Of a stretch of DNA of 64,000 nt, positions 1-12,486 are shown one piece after another. Each line of letters opens with the position of its first letter. Within the stretch, counting starts at the first letter, position 1. The notes under the pieces were generated by a model. It had not been told where the DNA came from, made no database searches, and saw only the letters and a list, made by a program, of their open reading frames with translations. This DNA is from Paulownia fortunei. Taxonomy: Eukaryota; Streptophyta; Magnoliopsida; Lamiales; Paulowniaceae. A program made the translations under genes and the position numbers. Where the stretch lies: contig CM033112.1 in the NCBI GenBank assembly GCA_019321725.1, forward strand, positions 22,846,509 through 22,910,508, written 5' to 3'.

Positions 1-1445
1 CCTTGTTGACAATCACTGGTTCTGATATAGTTTTATACAGCACAAGTATCTCATTATTACATAACTAGTCCATTTATTTTTCACATGGGCTTGAAGTGTG
101 TGTGAGAATAGTTATAAGCATGTAACATAGAAACAAATGGAAATATGACCTGTGTACGAATTTTGGCTAAGAACCGTGGCAGCTAAATGCTATGTATATT
201 CGATACATGTTGCATTAATAATAGAATTAGATGAGTACTTGGTTATATCCTGTATGCTTGTGCCTCTGTAAATGTTGATGTGTTTGCTGGGGTAAAAAGT
301 ATAAGCTATTGGATAAGTGGCACTGGCCATGAATCATGGTAACTCAAGTGATATAAATTCATTATATGTTGCACTAATAATAGGTGTAAAAAGTATCAGA
401 TGTTGGATCAATGATGAAGGCCAGGTGATGCTTTGCAGATAACCTAGAAGACCACTTCTTTCCTTGTAGGTGGAAATCAAATAAAAATCTTCTTCTCTGT
501 ACATAATTTTTTGGCATGTCTTTTAGGCTTCAGCATTCCAGGTTTAAAATTTCCTTGTAGGTACTTGGCCCTCCCTTGTGTAGTATGGTCGACTCCTTGG
601 CCTGTATTTTGTGATTAAGGTGGGTTATTTTCATTCTTTTTGTGTCAATTTAAAATTGTTTTTGAGCCACTTCACATACTTTTTGTTTGTTATGACATCT
701 CACAACCCATCACTGGCGACAACAAGACCCTCATCTTCTCTAACTTGAGGCACAAACATGATTTCTGGTTCAGCTATCATCCATGGCTTCAAGTATCTGT
801 CACTTGAAGTTTGAGTTTACAACATAATTTCATCAATAATGTTGAGAGTTTGGATCAGCTATCATCCATGGCTTCAAGTATCTGTCACGTGAAGTTTGAG
901 TTTATAACATAACTTCATCAATAATGTTGATAGGTAACAAAATAGGTATTGTCGCTAAATGCCACCATTACAAAAATAAAGGTAAAACTAGGACGAAAAA
1001 TATGTATAGAAAAGACAAAAATAGAGAGCATTTGAAAAGTACATAATAGGGAATCATAGCTATGGTGGCTGAAGCATTTCATGTTCCTCCCAGTACCATA
1101 TCGAGTTCCTTGTCTTCTTCTGCGGTCAATAGAAAAGTGAAGGTGTACAAAATTGCATCAAAATAGATTATATCTCATCTTTGGCAAACAAATATTCCAA
1201 GATGATGCATAAAAAAAAGAATGTTTTTGTTGTGCCAGTTTCACAACTAAAAATTGTATTGGAATTCTCCATCCAATATTGGATTTGATGAGATAATCAA
1301 AAGTCAATCATATAACTTATGTCTGGGTTGATAATTCAAAATTAATGGCGTGAATTAAATGTGAGAAATAAGTTCCATAAATTTTTTTTTTCTTTTTGTT
1401 CCGATGCAATAAACAAAAAAGTGAATACACATAAAACTGCAGTAT
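1..1445. other. Intergenic AT-rich stretch without a recognisable gene
   Basis: No open reading frame here carries a recognisable domain. The stretch is AT-rich with short homopolymer runs. The only structure I can support is a short tandem duplication at 770-931, listed separately. It could be distal flank of a gene lying left of the window, but nothing shows that. Confidence 0.6.
770..931. repeat. Two-copy tandem duplication, period about 85 bp
   Basis: A unit beginning TCAGCTATCATCCATGG starts at 770 and again at 855. The two copies differ at only a few positions, for example cacttgaag against cacgtgaag, so the duplication is fairly recent. Neither copy contains a usable ORF. Confidence 0.85.
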
Positions 1446-2955
1446 AATAAATTATAGGAATAATTGCATAAATGTTTCGTCTAAATACATGTAGATCTAT
1501 TTGAATTTCTAAAATTATATCCACCTCTCGTAATATTTGTTGTCATCTGACGTACAATCCCAATTATTACTCTCAGTAATCCTTGACTTAATTGATTTGT
1601 AAAAAATCGCAAATTTTAAACCTGCATAAAGTTTGTCCAACTTTATAAAAATCTCCACAAGTTTTGTCCAAATATACACAAACCCCATATATATCCAATT
1701 TATTCTAATTTTTCTTGAGATTTAATATTTTTAGCTTATCCTATAACTTTAAATTATATCCTATAATATAAATAAATATATTCTAATGTGTTTAATTGAT
1801 TGCCCATATCTAAGAACCCTACTTTAGATGTTAATCTGATTTTTTTATTTTAGAAAATGAGCGTGTTGTTGACGAGCGAGAATAGGGAAGAGAGAAGAAT
1901 CAAATCCAAGTCTCAAACCAAGCTAGTGTCACAAACCTTAATTTAGATGTATACATTTTTCCTTTTGCATGGTTAAAAAAGTTTTTGAATGTTAATCTTA
2001 TAATAAATTATTGGGATAACACAGGAATCACCTTTGGGGTTTGGTCTAAATACATGTAGACTTCTATTCAATTTATGAAATTATATTCACCTATCTGACA
2101 TTTATTTTTTATAAGCAACCCAAGTTATTACAGTAGAAAAAGTCGAGTCAGTCAATCATTTTAATGAAGACTTAATCTTACTCTTAACATGATTGATTTG
2201 TAAAAATGACAAATTTTAATCGTCTTGAGATTTTCCAACATTACAAATAACTCCACCTAGCTTTGTCCAAATATACACAAACGCTCCAAGATTTAAACAA
2301 TTTATATTAAAAAATTTAGATTTAATATTTATAACTTATCATAAAATTTTAAAATTTTATTCTATAATACAAATAAATACATTCTAAAGTGCTTAAATTG
2401 ATGGATATTAGCATTTAAAAACTAACTATTCATATTTCTTCTATATTTTATTATTCCCTCAATTTTTGTTTTATTTTTTCAAATTAATGGGCACTGATGT
2501 AGGGTTGCTATCAGTTCAAGAGCCATGCTTTTTAATGTTTATTTAATATTTTTAGACTTGAAAATGATCATGATATTGACTAGGGAGCATGGGGAAGCCA
2601 TAATGATCAATTTTAGGGTCTAAATCCAAGCCCCGTGTCACCAACTTTACTTAGATGTAGACATTTTGCTTTATTCATGGTTAAACAATGTTTTTGAATG
2701 TTAAGGATACTTCATGATGTTTCTTGATAAATCATATTAGCTTTAACTATAAGCTAATAAATTTTTAAGGGTGGTAATTGTTATTTAACAAACCTTATGG
2801 AGGTCCACGTAATTTGATAAAACTTTAAGGAGGCTTGAGTCATTTTTAGTAAAAGAATACAATAGTCATTTAATTTAAAAAAAAATATTTTAGGGAGGAG
2901 GTGGATATAATTTCAAAAATTGTAAATCTATTTTTTGAATTTTTTTGTTATTAAA
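1446..2955. repeat. Diverged repeat: two direct blocks and an inverted end
   Basis: A block starting near 1470 (gtctaaatacatgtaga, then a run reading ttatatccacct) is repeated near 2045. The similarity continues through later landmarks: tttgtccaaatatacacaaac at about 1664 and 2265, and the block ending in gcatggttaaaaaag/catggttaaacaatg at about 1970 and 2680. Near 2890-2935 the reverse complement of the starting motif appears (aggtggatataattt). Two direct blocks plus an inverted terminus suggest an old transposon or nested copies. I see no coding capacity and cannot name a superfamily. Confidence 0.55.
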
Positions 2956-3855
2956 TTTACTAAAAAATATAATTAAATACCTATGTTATTATCTATAACA
3001 TGTAAATCTAACAAACTAAATGTATGAGATGTGAGTTTAATCAATTCTTGAGTAGTACTTAAAAAATATTGCTATGATATAATTTAGTTAAATTAAAAAT
3101 TTATGAACAAATTCAAACACATAACAGCCAATTTAGTTTGTATAAGATTAAGTAAAGTTTAAAATGAATATTAATCTAATCGACATTAAAATTTAACATC
3201 CAACACTTCTTAATAAGACTAAAATTTGTTTATTATCATTTTGCAAAAAAAAAAAAAAATGCCACTCAAGTCAAACTTTGAGCATATAACTAGGTCTCAA
3301 GTTTTACTTATTACATAAGTTATTAGTATATGAAATAAATAGTATTTTTCACCTTACACTATAGTTTAAAATAATTAAACAGTCAAATTTTGAAGACTCA
3401 ATATTGATACATAAAACCATAAAAATTGCCGCAACCTACCCCAACTCAAAAAAAACCTACAAAGTTCGGTTTCGATAATAATCGGGTCAATCTTGAACAA
3501 AGTAATTTAAAAACAGTAAATATCGAAATGGAACCAAAAAATTAGCAAAGCTCACCCAACCCACACCACCACCACCCCTAATTCAAATGATTCTGAGAGC
3601 TCCTTGAGCACACTGTTTCATCCATCTGCGGACAATATTAATGTTCTCAATTAGGATCAGAAAATGTCTGCGATACAAAAGCAATTTCACAAGACAGATC
3701 CGAAGAAGATAATGAGTTTTTTGGCATAAACAACATGAATATTTCATTGTCCGCCACAGAACAAAATTGCAGCACACGGGCTCAGGCCGGTTACCCCATC
3801 AAGAATGATGATACTACTACAGTAATAATAGGACTACAACAGTGTGGATAAACAT

Positions 3856-6800
3856 CTACCTTCGCCTCTTCCTTTTAATTGTTTGAAATTCTAGAGGGAC
3901 AGGAAGCGTTGCCAGCAACACTTGATTGTCGCGCACAAACTTGCAACCTAAGTATTTGTAATGAGGTCTTAACATTATAGGGCTCATCCGAAGATCCTTG
4001 GCTATATCTGATGGGTCGGGCCGGAAATCATCAGCAAACAGGGAGAGCACCAGGATATAGCTAATAAGCAGTTTCTGTTTTTCATCTGGAATTCTTGTAT
4101 CATTTGTAGCACCAAACATGGAGGAGAACTTCTGCGACAAGATACTAGGCAATTTGTGATGCTTTGCAGATGATACGCCATCCATAGAATGTCTATCCTT
4201 GAACTTGGTGAGATGAGTGATATAAAACAATATGCCAGCAATTCTCCTTTTCTCTGACTCATCCTACAAAATTGAAGAGCGAGGAAAACAATGAAGCAAA
4301 TACATGACCTCAAACCAAAGTAATGTCAAACCACAAACAAATGCTGCTAATCTTATAGGATAGTTGGTCCAAATGAAAATTGGCATTTATTCATAATTAA
4401 CCATAAATAGGTTGAAAACAAACCAAATACTCAATGATTGACTTCGATTGATCGCCAAAAGCTCATTTGAACTCGACTTGTTAAACAAAATAAACCAAGT
4501 TTAAATACATTTTTTTGCTCGATAAAAATTTGAAACTCGGCTCGAGTTGGACTCAATTAATAAAAAATAATAAAATAAGTGTTAAAAGATCAAAATATTT
4601 AAGTTCGACTCGTGTCTGACTTAATAATTTTTAAATCTCGATAAAAATTCCAAGTTTTGACAGTAATGTATTTGACTCAACTCGATTCATTTATATCATT
4701 TACCATAAAAGTTGCATATCATATGAGACTAAACTCATGCATATCACTAATCTTAGCGGATGAAAATAATTGAAGCACTTGTTTTATTTAGAAAGAAAAA
4801 TACTGTTCCAATTATTTGGATAATCCATTATGGGTTCTATTCAGGAAAAAAATCTATTGGAAGTTTAGTTTAAAGTATTAACATCAATTCTAAGAATTAG
4901 AACAGTCCATAGTTGGACATTCTACATAACATTCATCACAGATACTGCAAAATTTATTATTTTGGCAAGTTATAACCATGCTAAACAAATGCATATACAT
5001 ATATCGACATCAACTTCTTGACTTTCTTGCTAAAGTTGAACCGTGTAAATCAAATAGAAAGTACAGTAAGTAAATAAGTTTTTTTTTTTCCAAGTAATAG
5101 TTTGCTCATGGTAATCAACGCATTATTCAAATTCCAAAAGAACTCAAGATAGAAAACCATCTAATTAAATCAAAACTCAACTGAGTAATATATGATATCT
5201 GATGCAAGCCTACAAGAATATGTATATAGGTTTGACACCTGCTTTCCTTTTACCATCACACAAACACCTTGTATATACTTTTAATCAGGAATTGTAAAGT
5301 GATACAATACTTCAATAATAATATGCATGTAAACAAAGAAAAGAAGCCCAGTAGGTAGTATTAGGAAACTATTACACTTGCAATTTATTAGAAACAATCA
5401 AAAAATAAAATATTGGAAGCTTGAAAACTCTTACAATTCTCACCTTAACATCTTCTAATTTTTTAACTCTGTTGCAAACAAAACTTGGGGTAAACATCAG
5501 GGGTCACTTCCAATCCAGGTTGTGCAAGCTCAAAAATGTCTAGAAGGTAATCCCACTCCCCTTTCAGAATTATCTTGTCAAGAGGATATGCCATGTCTGG
5601 TGAAGTGGCAGCCAAATCATATGGTGGGACAATGCGAGCATTAGTAGTAGAAGCAATAGCTTCCATGTCCTCCTGCATTCCTGGACGTTCTGTTTGGCGT
5701 AGGGTTTCACGTTTCACATCTTGAACAGTGATACCTATAAGGCTATACTTTTTTAGGTTAGAATATCCCTCTGCTTTTCTTTTCCCCTATAACAATTTGA
5801 TATTTTGGGGGAAGGGATGCTTCAGAATTTTGTTTTTGCTTCTTAAATAGCATGATGGCAAACCATTTGTTATTGACTTTTCATCCAAAACATATTGCAA
5901 AAAAATAACATGGAAATATATATAAATATACATCTTTATGGAAGAGCAGCAAAGCCACAATATCGTCAAACTTTCACAAATAAATGGAGGGTGCATACCC
6001 GTCTTATATCCTTCTTTGTTGAATACATGACAGTCAAGTTTCTGAACTTATCAGCCTTCTCCTCCATGGTGACCTCTTCCTTAGCTTCATCTAGCTGTTC
6101 ATTTTCAGGCAGCTCCAATCTTCCAAATTTTGGTTCCAACCTGAAAATCTGCAGTAGTACAGCGCAAGAACAGTCAATTTTCTCTTAAATATAGAACAAA
6201 TAGAAAAACTTCAAAATCACATACATACCCAACCCTGGGCTAATTGCAGGGTTGGATGCTAAAATAGTTAAAAAAATGCATCCCAATCCAGCCCTATATT
6301 CTACGTTAAAATGAAGTCTTCTACAGTGCTGCGCCATTTCCAATGTAGCTGCGCTATCAATTTTTTTTTTTTAAAATAAATTTTATATTTATTTATTATA
6401 ACGCCATAAAAAAAACACCCAAACACAAATCCCAGCTCCTCTCTCAACCAAATCATATAAACAAAAAGAAAAACAGAAACTTTACCCTATTCGCAGCAAT
6501 GGAACCATTTTCAAGACCCGGGTATCCTTATCCAAACCCCAAGAGCATACTTACACAGCTGCGTCGTCGTTGCCTCGCCGGAATAATTTGTCCCCACAAA
6601 ATTCACTTGGGACCCATTTTCCCCTAGCACCAGCTGCATTCTAGGGTTTTTAGGGTTTCGAGAATTCGCATTCTTGTAAACCTTGACTCTGGAATTCGGG
6701 TCGGGTTTTGAATCCGGGCCGTCGAAATTCTTCAATGGGTCATAGCCGGAGGGGAAGTATCCGACTATTGGAGCTGTTCTGGGTTTTTGCCAATTGTCTT

Positions 6801-6920
6801 GATTTTCACGTCTAGGGTATCGAATTTTCCCCCCTTTTTCGAGACTTGGGTTTTTCCTTCTGCTACTTCTTCTTCTGATGGTAATGATTTCTTCTTCTTT
6901 TTTTCTTTTGATTTGGCCAT
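3856..6920 (-). CDS. RPA49: RNA polymerase I subunit RPA49 (A49-like), frame interrupted by four 1-base indels
   Basis: RPA49 is the Pol I-specific A49 subunit; its family has an N-terminal dimerisation module and a C-terminal tandem winged helix. My exons on the minus strand are 6920-6486, 6148-5999, 5786-5444 and 4263-3856, all with GT..AG introns. The N-terminal exon carries VGYFPSGYDP and QLVLGENGSQVNFVG. The second has IFRLEPKFG. The third has AYPLDKIILKGEWDYLLDI. The last has DIAKDLRMSPIMLRPHYKYL and ends KRKRRR before TAG. Three places in exon 1 (near 6770, 6536 and 6500) each lack one base, and exon 3 has one extra base in an A-run at 5480-5483. Correcting these in the count gives 1338 nt, 445 residues, with all exon phases compatible. 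The start is the ATG at 6920. Either the sequence has indel errors or this copy is a young pseudogene. Intron 1 carries a small hairpin (ccaaccct..agggttgg, about 6230-6256). Confidence 0.85.
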
Positions 6921-9720
6921 GGTTTTGTGAAAGTCATGTGAAGGTGCAGGGGTTTTTTCAGTTCTGACACCTGTGTATAAACCCTAATTCTTGAAATTTG
7001 GAGGAGAAAGACGAGGGTTAATTGCTACCGAGTGCCCCTGCGTTTATCAAATTTCATAAGGGCCCTTGAAATTTTCAAAATAAAAGGCATACCCCAGTTG
7101 GGATTTTTTTGTCTTCTGTAAGTCTAATATAAGCAACTTGTGCTTGCAACTATTTATTAGGAAAATTATTCAATTTGTCTTGTTCAATTTACTGGACTTT
7201 TTGGCAGGTCTTCTTGTTTCAACTTTGAAATTTTATTCAATTTACCATTTCTTACTGCATATTACGATTCTTAACATGCAATTGGTGAAAACATAAAATG
7301 CCATATCCTCTAAACTTGAGTGCTTTATAGCACTGCATCATACTATCTACTCTTAAAATTCTTCCCATTGAATTTCACTGCAGACAGTGATTTCGATAAG
7401 AGATTATAGAGATATTTAGGTTTGCAAGAATGTAAGAATGCTCCAAGATAGTCTTTCCTCCCTGTGACCTCTTCTAAAGTTTTTGGTTTATTTGATCTTG
7501 AACATAACAATGATTTCAGGTTTTGAAGTTACAGTGAAGTGGTGAATTACAGTTTCTGTAATTGTATTATAGAGCTCTTGCAGGAGTGCCTTTTGATCTC
7601 TTCTTTACATCTGATGAAACGTTAGAAGATAGATTTGAGCAGATAAATAAGATTCTGTGAAACAGGTGGAGAGAAATGTATCAGAAGAGTTTAGGCAACC
7701 AGAAGGGTAGAGTTATTGAAGTCCCTCCGGTGAGGGTGTGTGAAGTGTGTAATATGGAACTCCTAATCCATGTTTCAATTTCCCATTCTTTCAGAGGTTT
7801 GTGAGTCATAATAAGATGTAAACTATTTGTATGATAATGTTCAGTAACTAATTCCAAGAAAAAGAGGAATATGAATTCATTCTCTTACTCTTATCAGGAA
7901 CTTGCACTAGTGTGAAGGTTGCATATAGTAGCTGACAAAATTCTAATCAAAAGAAGATTTCTTCAGTTTTTCTGTGCTGTATGATCTGTGCTGGGAGGGT
8001 TCTGTTCTTAATCCATGGGCAAGAGATGCTTTGGACATGGTCTTCCGGAGCTGGATATGGGCTGACTTGAATGTGGCATTCAACTATGTATTACTGGATT
8101 ACTCCATTAAAAAGCATTTTGGGATAGGTCTTTAGCAATTGGGCAATATGTGTCTGTATGTTATGAATCTTGAATGCAGTTGATTTTGCAGTTACCTTGT
8201 AGTAAGGTATATTAACCCCCTCCAGAATTATATCCAAGTTGACAATCTTTTCTTTCATGAGTTACACATATTCGACGAAATGCAGTGTAACAATGATAGC
8301 CCTTTGGCCACAAGACAATAAAAACCATGTGTTGTCTCTTTCCAACACGCTCCTAGTGTCTCTCACAAGGTCTAATGACAACAGAGTTTAATATTTCAGT
8401 CATTACATACCATTAAACCATATGTATATTGGTCCCATTTACATGAGAATGACCCCTTTTACTGTAGTGATTTTCACTGAAGAGGGCCACTACCTCCTCA
8501 GATGAATGCTACATGGCCCAGTACAGATCAATGGTATCCATTTCTTCACCATTCTCGTTCACTTCAACTAAGTGGGATGGATAAACACAGAAGTCTATTA
8601 CACGTTTGTGTATCATGGAACCCCAAAGACATTAAGGCTCCTAAGTTGCCCAAATTAGACCACATCTCCAAGAATGGAATGAAATGTAAACATCAAGATA
8701 TTTCCTTAAACCTTTTAATGGTAATTACCAAGAAGAGCATCTCTCTAAAGAATATTAACTAAGATGCAAGGTTTTTCTTAAGAGAAGAAAAGTCGTGTGC
8801 TATTATATTTTCCGATCTTAACAAAAAAGACTCGTTTCAAATACACAACGCGGTCACTGTAAGCAAAGTTTGCCTAATTTCTTTTGCTTGTGTTTGCTGG
8901 TTTTCAATTTTTTTTATGGAAATATGTCACTCTCAACACGACGTTGTGGGTCATTAGCTTGGCATAATTTGACCTTTGCCATTTCACGCGCTCCAAGGCT
9001 CATAGCTTGCTTATCAAGGACATGACAACAAGGGTTGATTGACTTTTACCACAAATCTGCGGGAAGTTGATAACAATTAGGTGAAGCAAGCCATGGTTTA
9101 TGAATCTTTAAGCTATGGTTGGATTTTGGATTTGTGAAAAATAATATTAAAAAAATTGTACTATTTAGGGTCAGAAAAGTATTTTATTATATTTTCTTAA
9201 TAAAATTCAAGATCGTTTTATTTTTTACATATACTTATACATTAATTACTACTTTTGTATGTTTACCAAAACACTATACTATTCATGTATCTAAGCATTG
9301 TCATTCCCTTGAGCTAATTTTTACATGCATGATGCATCTACCCAACAAATCTTAGAGCAAGTAGCCATTAAAATGATCCTGAAATTTAAACAAATTTGTA
9401 AGAAATGTAAAAAGGGAGTAGATGAACATGTGATTATATTCCTCATGATATATATTGCCAATGACAAACAATTTGCAATGCCCCATTTTTTGGTCAAAAC
9501 ATTCAATTATTAGTTGAGACCACAATTTGAAGGACACCTTAAGTGCCAAACGCGCTATTGATTGGGTTGTCATTCTTAGAATCACAGGCAATCAGCCAAC
9601 ATGTGAAGTTATATGGTAATTGCCAGTGTGGTTTCATGAAAGATAGACTTTGACTTTAGGGTTATAACTTTTCAAATAAATTATTGTAGATTAGGAAGAA
9701 ATTAAGCTAACCCCACAAGT
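6921..9720. other. Intergenic region between divergent RPA49 and the DUF761 gene
   Basis: The left end must contain the RPA49 promoter and 5' leader, and the right end the upstream region of the DUF761 gene. Between them I see no ORF with a recognisable domain. The 86-codon ORF at 8502-8762 has ordinary, non-repetitive composition but no motif I know. The stretch 7376-7950 is less AT-biased than its surroundings and could be transcribed non-coding DNA, which I cannot confirm. Confidence 0.5.
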
Positions 9721-9728
9721 TATAAATA
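9721..9728 (+). promoter_or_regulatory. TATA box of the DUF761 gene
   Basis: The octamer TATAAATA lies about 200 bp before the chosen ATG at 9926. Downstream of it are purine-rich AGCAAA-type repeats (9770-9855) that look like a 5' leader. Confidence 0.5.
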
Positions 9729-9925
9729 AATAAATCCCACTACCGTTCCATTTCCAACCTCACAATCACAAAAAGCAAAAGCAAAGTGACCCCGCAAAGT
9801 TGCCAAACAAACATTTTACACCAAAAGCAAAAGCAAAAGCAAGAGCAAAAGACTCTCACAAAAAAGAACTCAAAAGGCTCCTCATTCATCTTTCTCACAA
9901 AGCAACACAAACAAAGAAAAACACA

Positions 9926-11806
9926 ATGGAAGAAGATGGAGATGGGGAAGATTTGACACCATTCTGGGTCCAAAGGACCACCAATGTCCGCCGTTCCGAC
10001 CGCCTCCGCCGCGGCGTCTCCTCTCTCTTCTTTAGCTCAGGGCTGGTGGTTTTCCTTCTGCTGGTGACAGCTGTTCTTTTCTTGGTTTTTGTAGTGCCCT
10101 CAACTCTCTCTTTTAGTGCTCAAATCTTTAGGCCAAACAGTGTCAAGAAAAGTTGGGATTCTTTGAACATAGTGCTTGTTTTGGTTGCTGTAGTGTTTGG
10201 ATTTCTTAGCAGAAACAAGAATGAAGACAGGTATTATGATGAATTTCAAGCTTCTCCCAGCAAACAAAATGAATCTCAGAAATCCAATCCATCTACCCCA
10301 AATAAGTGGTACAATTATTCCACAACTGAGGGACAAAAGTCAAATCTTTCAACTTCAAACCAATGGTATGAATATTCAGATCATCAGAGTAAATTGGAGC
10401 ACAAAAACTCAATCTTGAGAAGAAATAGCAGCTCATACCCTGATCTACGTGAATTTTCATCCATCCATTGGTCTTATGGAGATTACCAAAGGAGATTTTA
10501 TGATGATATTCATGTTGATTCGGGTAGGGTTTCGGATCCAGGGCAGCTCCACCGCCGCCACCGGAGCTTGGGACAAGTTGATCAACTGAATGCACCACTA
10601 GAAACTAAGACTATTATTGTTGATACATTGCTGAGCAAATCTAAGGAAGCTAAAAATTTTCCGCCGCCATCGCCACCAGAGCCGCCGGCAGCACCTCCTC
10701 CAGAACTTGAAGAAAATGCAGAGACGGTTACAAATGAAAGTGCAGCCCCTAGAAATGAAAGATCAAGCAGGAAACTGAGCAAAGATTTAGAACCCTTGAA
10801 TCTCATTACAACACCGAAGCCACCTCAGCCGCCGGCAGCAGAGTCGCCGCAATTTCTAGAAAATCCGAAGCGCACATATGAAGGAGTAGCACGCAAAAAG
10901 GAAAGATCAAGCAGAAAACCGAACAAAGATATGGAACCCACGAATCCCATTACAACACCGCGGCAACCTCCTCCGCCGCCGCCACCTCCGCCACGGCAAA
11001 AGAGCAGTAGAAGTGACAGGAAAAGAGGCGGTGCAACAGGAAGTTCAACTAAAGATTTCTTGAATTCTCTTTACCACAAAAAGAAGAAGAAGCAAAGGCA
11101 AAAGAGCGTTGATAATTTGGATCCTCTTCTTGACGAAGCTCAAGCTCCTCTAAGCTTCCAGCTTCCGCCACCATCGGCTCCTCCACCGCCGCCTCCTCCG
11201 CCTCCGCTGCCGTCAGTCTTCCAAAATCTGTTCTCATCAAAGAAGCAAAAACGAAAGAGAACCATAACGGTCACACTGGCACCCCACCCACCATCTCAAC
11301 CTCTGCCGACGCCTCCTGCGGCGGCGCATGAACCAGAACCCACTTCCCAGACTGCACCATTGACCACTCACAAGCCACCAAAACCCATAAAGATGAGCAG
11401 CTTTGAAAAATTAGAGGAAAACTCAAACAGCGGCGGTGAATCCCCGCTGAATCGTATTCCGCCTCCGCCACCCCCGCCGCCACCGGCGTTCTTCAAGAGC
11501 CCGGCATGGAAGTTTGTAGTGCAAGGTGATTACGTCAGGATCAACAGCAACACCAGCTCCAGGAGTGGGTCCCCAGACCCTGATGACGCGGATTCTGACG
11601 TTACGCCCACCGCCGCGGATGCCGGCGAGGCGGCGCCGTTTCATCCGTCGCCATTGTTCTGCCCGAGCCCAGACGTGAACACAAAAGCTGAGAGCTTCAT
11701 TACTAATTTCCGGGCAACATTGAAGCTTGAGAAGATCCATTCCATGAAGAAAAGAGAACTGGGCTTGTCTAGTCTAGGCCCGGGTCCTGGCCCAAGTCAG
11801 ATTTAG
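9926..11806 (+). CDS. Proline-rich two-pass membrane protein with C-terminal DUF761 motif
   Basis: Single-exon gene of 626 codons from the ATG at 9926. The frame stays open to 9800, but the extra 42 residues are lysine-rich leader repeats, and the Met followed by acidic EEDGDGEDL looks like the true start. Residues 34-58 and 79-95 are hydrophobic segments, the usual layout of the DUF4408/DUF761 plant family. The middle is basic and proline-rich, with runs of 7-11 prolines near PPPPPPPPPR and SAPPPPPPPPPLPSVF, like formin FH1 segments, interleaved with RSSRK repeats. Residues 583-607 (DVNTKAESFITNFRATLKLE) match the DUF761 motif. The family's biochemical role is not established. Membrane anchoring at the N-terminus with a long cytosolic proline-rich tail is inferred. 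It is not a formin, because no FH2 domain is present. TAG stop at 11804-11806. Confidence 0.85.
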   Translation: MEEDGDGEDLTPFWVQRTTNVRRSDRLRRGVSSLFFSSGLVVFLLLVTAVLFLVFVVPSTLSFSAQIFRPNSVKKSWDSLNIVLVLVAVVFGFLSRNKNEDRYYDEFQASPSKQNESQKSNPSTPNKWYNYSTTEGQKSNLSTSNQWYEYSDHQSKLEHKNSILRRNSSSYPDLREFSSIHWSYGDYQRRFYDDIHVDSGRVSDPGQLHRRHRSLGQVDQLNAPLETKTIIVDTLLSKSKEAKNFPPPSPPEPPAAPPPELEENAETVTNESAAPRNERSSRKLSKDLEPLNLITTPKPPQPPAAESPQFLENPKRTYEGVARKKERSSRKPNKDMEPTNPITTPRQPPPPPPPPPRQKSSRSDRKRGGATGSSTKDFLNSLYHKKKKKQRQKSVDNLDPLLDEAQAPLSFQLPPPSAPPPPPPPPPLPSVFQNLFSSKKQKRKRTITVTLAPHPPSQPLPTPPAAAHEPEPTSQTAPLTTHKPPKPIKMSSFEKLEENSNSGGESPLNRIPPPPPPPPPAFFKSPAWKFVVQGDYVRINSNTSSRSGSPDPDDADSDVTPTAADAGEAAPFHPSPLFCPSPDVNTKAESFITNFRATLKLEKIHSMKKRELGLSSLGPGPGPSQI

Positions 11807-12486
11807 TGTTTCGTTTTTTCCAAAAAAGGTTGATTTTTTTTTTTTTTTTACCCCATTTTTTGGATAATATTGGCCCATCGATGGAAAGAATGTTATATGA
11901 GTTTTGGATTTTTATAGCTTAGTCATACACATGAAGGTTTGGTACCATATCTATAGTGTGGAATTGATTTTATCGAGGTTCTAATGTTGCTTTAATAGTA
12001 TGGAGATCAGATGAGGAGTGGGAACTGACAAAAGGGATATTTATATGTAAAATTTCATCGCAGTTACTTGAATGGAACATTGTTTTATTTCATGTATTGA
12101 AATTTACCTTCTTCTTTTTTTCTGACAAATGATATAATGATGCGACTTAGGGAAGTGGTTTAAGTGAATTTATCAGATGAGTGTTTTGCATTGATAAAAT
12201 GTTCATTTCAGACATCTCTATATTAACATAGTGGTAGAAAGAGTACTGATTGATGCTCAATATCCTTTCTCCCTTTTCCACCCTCTTTTGCTCTCATGTT
12301 GATAATAGATTATCCGGTATGGGTAAAAAACTAGGGCCATGTATTGTGAATTGAATTCCTTACACATGGCCATGATTTCGGATAATATGCACAGATATGA
12401 CTGATAGATACACAGAGATAAAATCTCAGTAGTCAAGAAAAGAAATATAAGAAGCTAATCCCTTATTTTAGCTGCTGAACAAACTA
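11807..12486. other. Convergent 3' spacer between the DUF761 gene and APM1
   Basis: This spacer holds the 3' ends of two convergent genes. A T-run at 11834-11849 follows the DUF761 stop. No ORF or repeat of note was seen. Confidence 0.6.

Noticed and set aside
3583..3777. 64-codon minus-strand ORF just after RPA49
   Set aside because: It lies directly downstream of the RPA49 stop and is best read as 3' untranslated sequence.
5895..6188. 97-codon plus-strand ORF
   Set aside because: It is the antisense shadow of RPA49 exon 2 and adjoining introns.
8502..8762. Possible small gene of 86 codons
   Set aside because: No recognisable motif, no clear promoter or neighbour evidence; kept only as a remark in the spacer entry.
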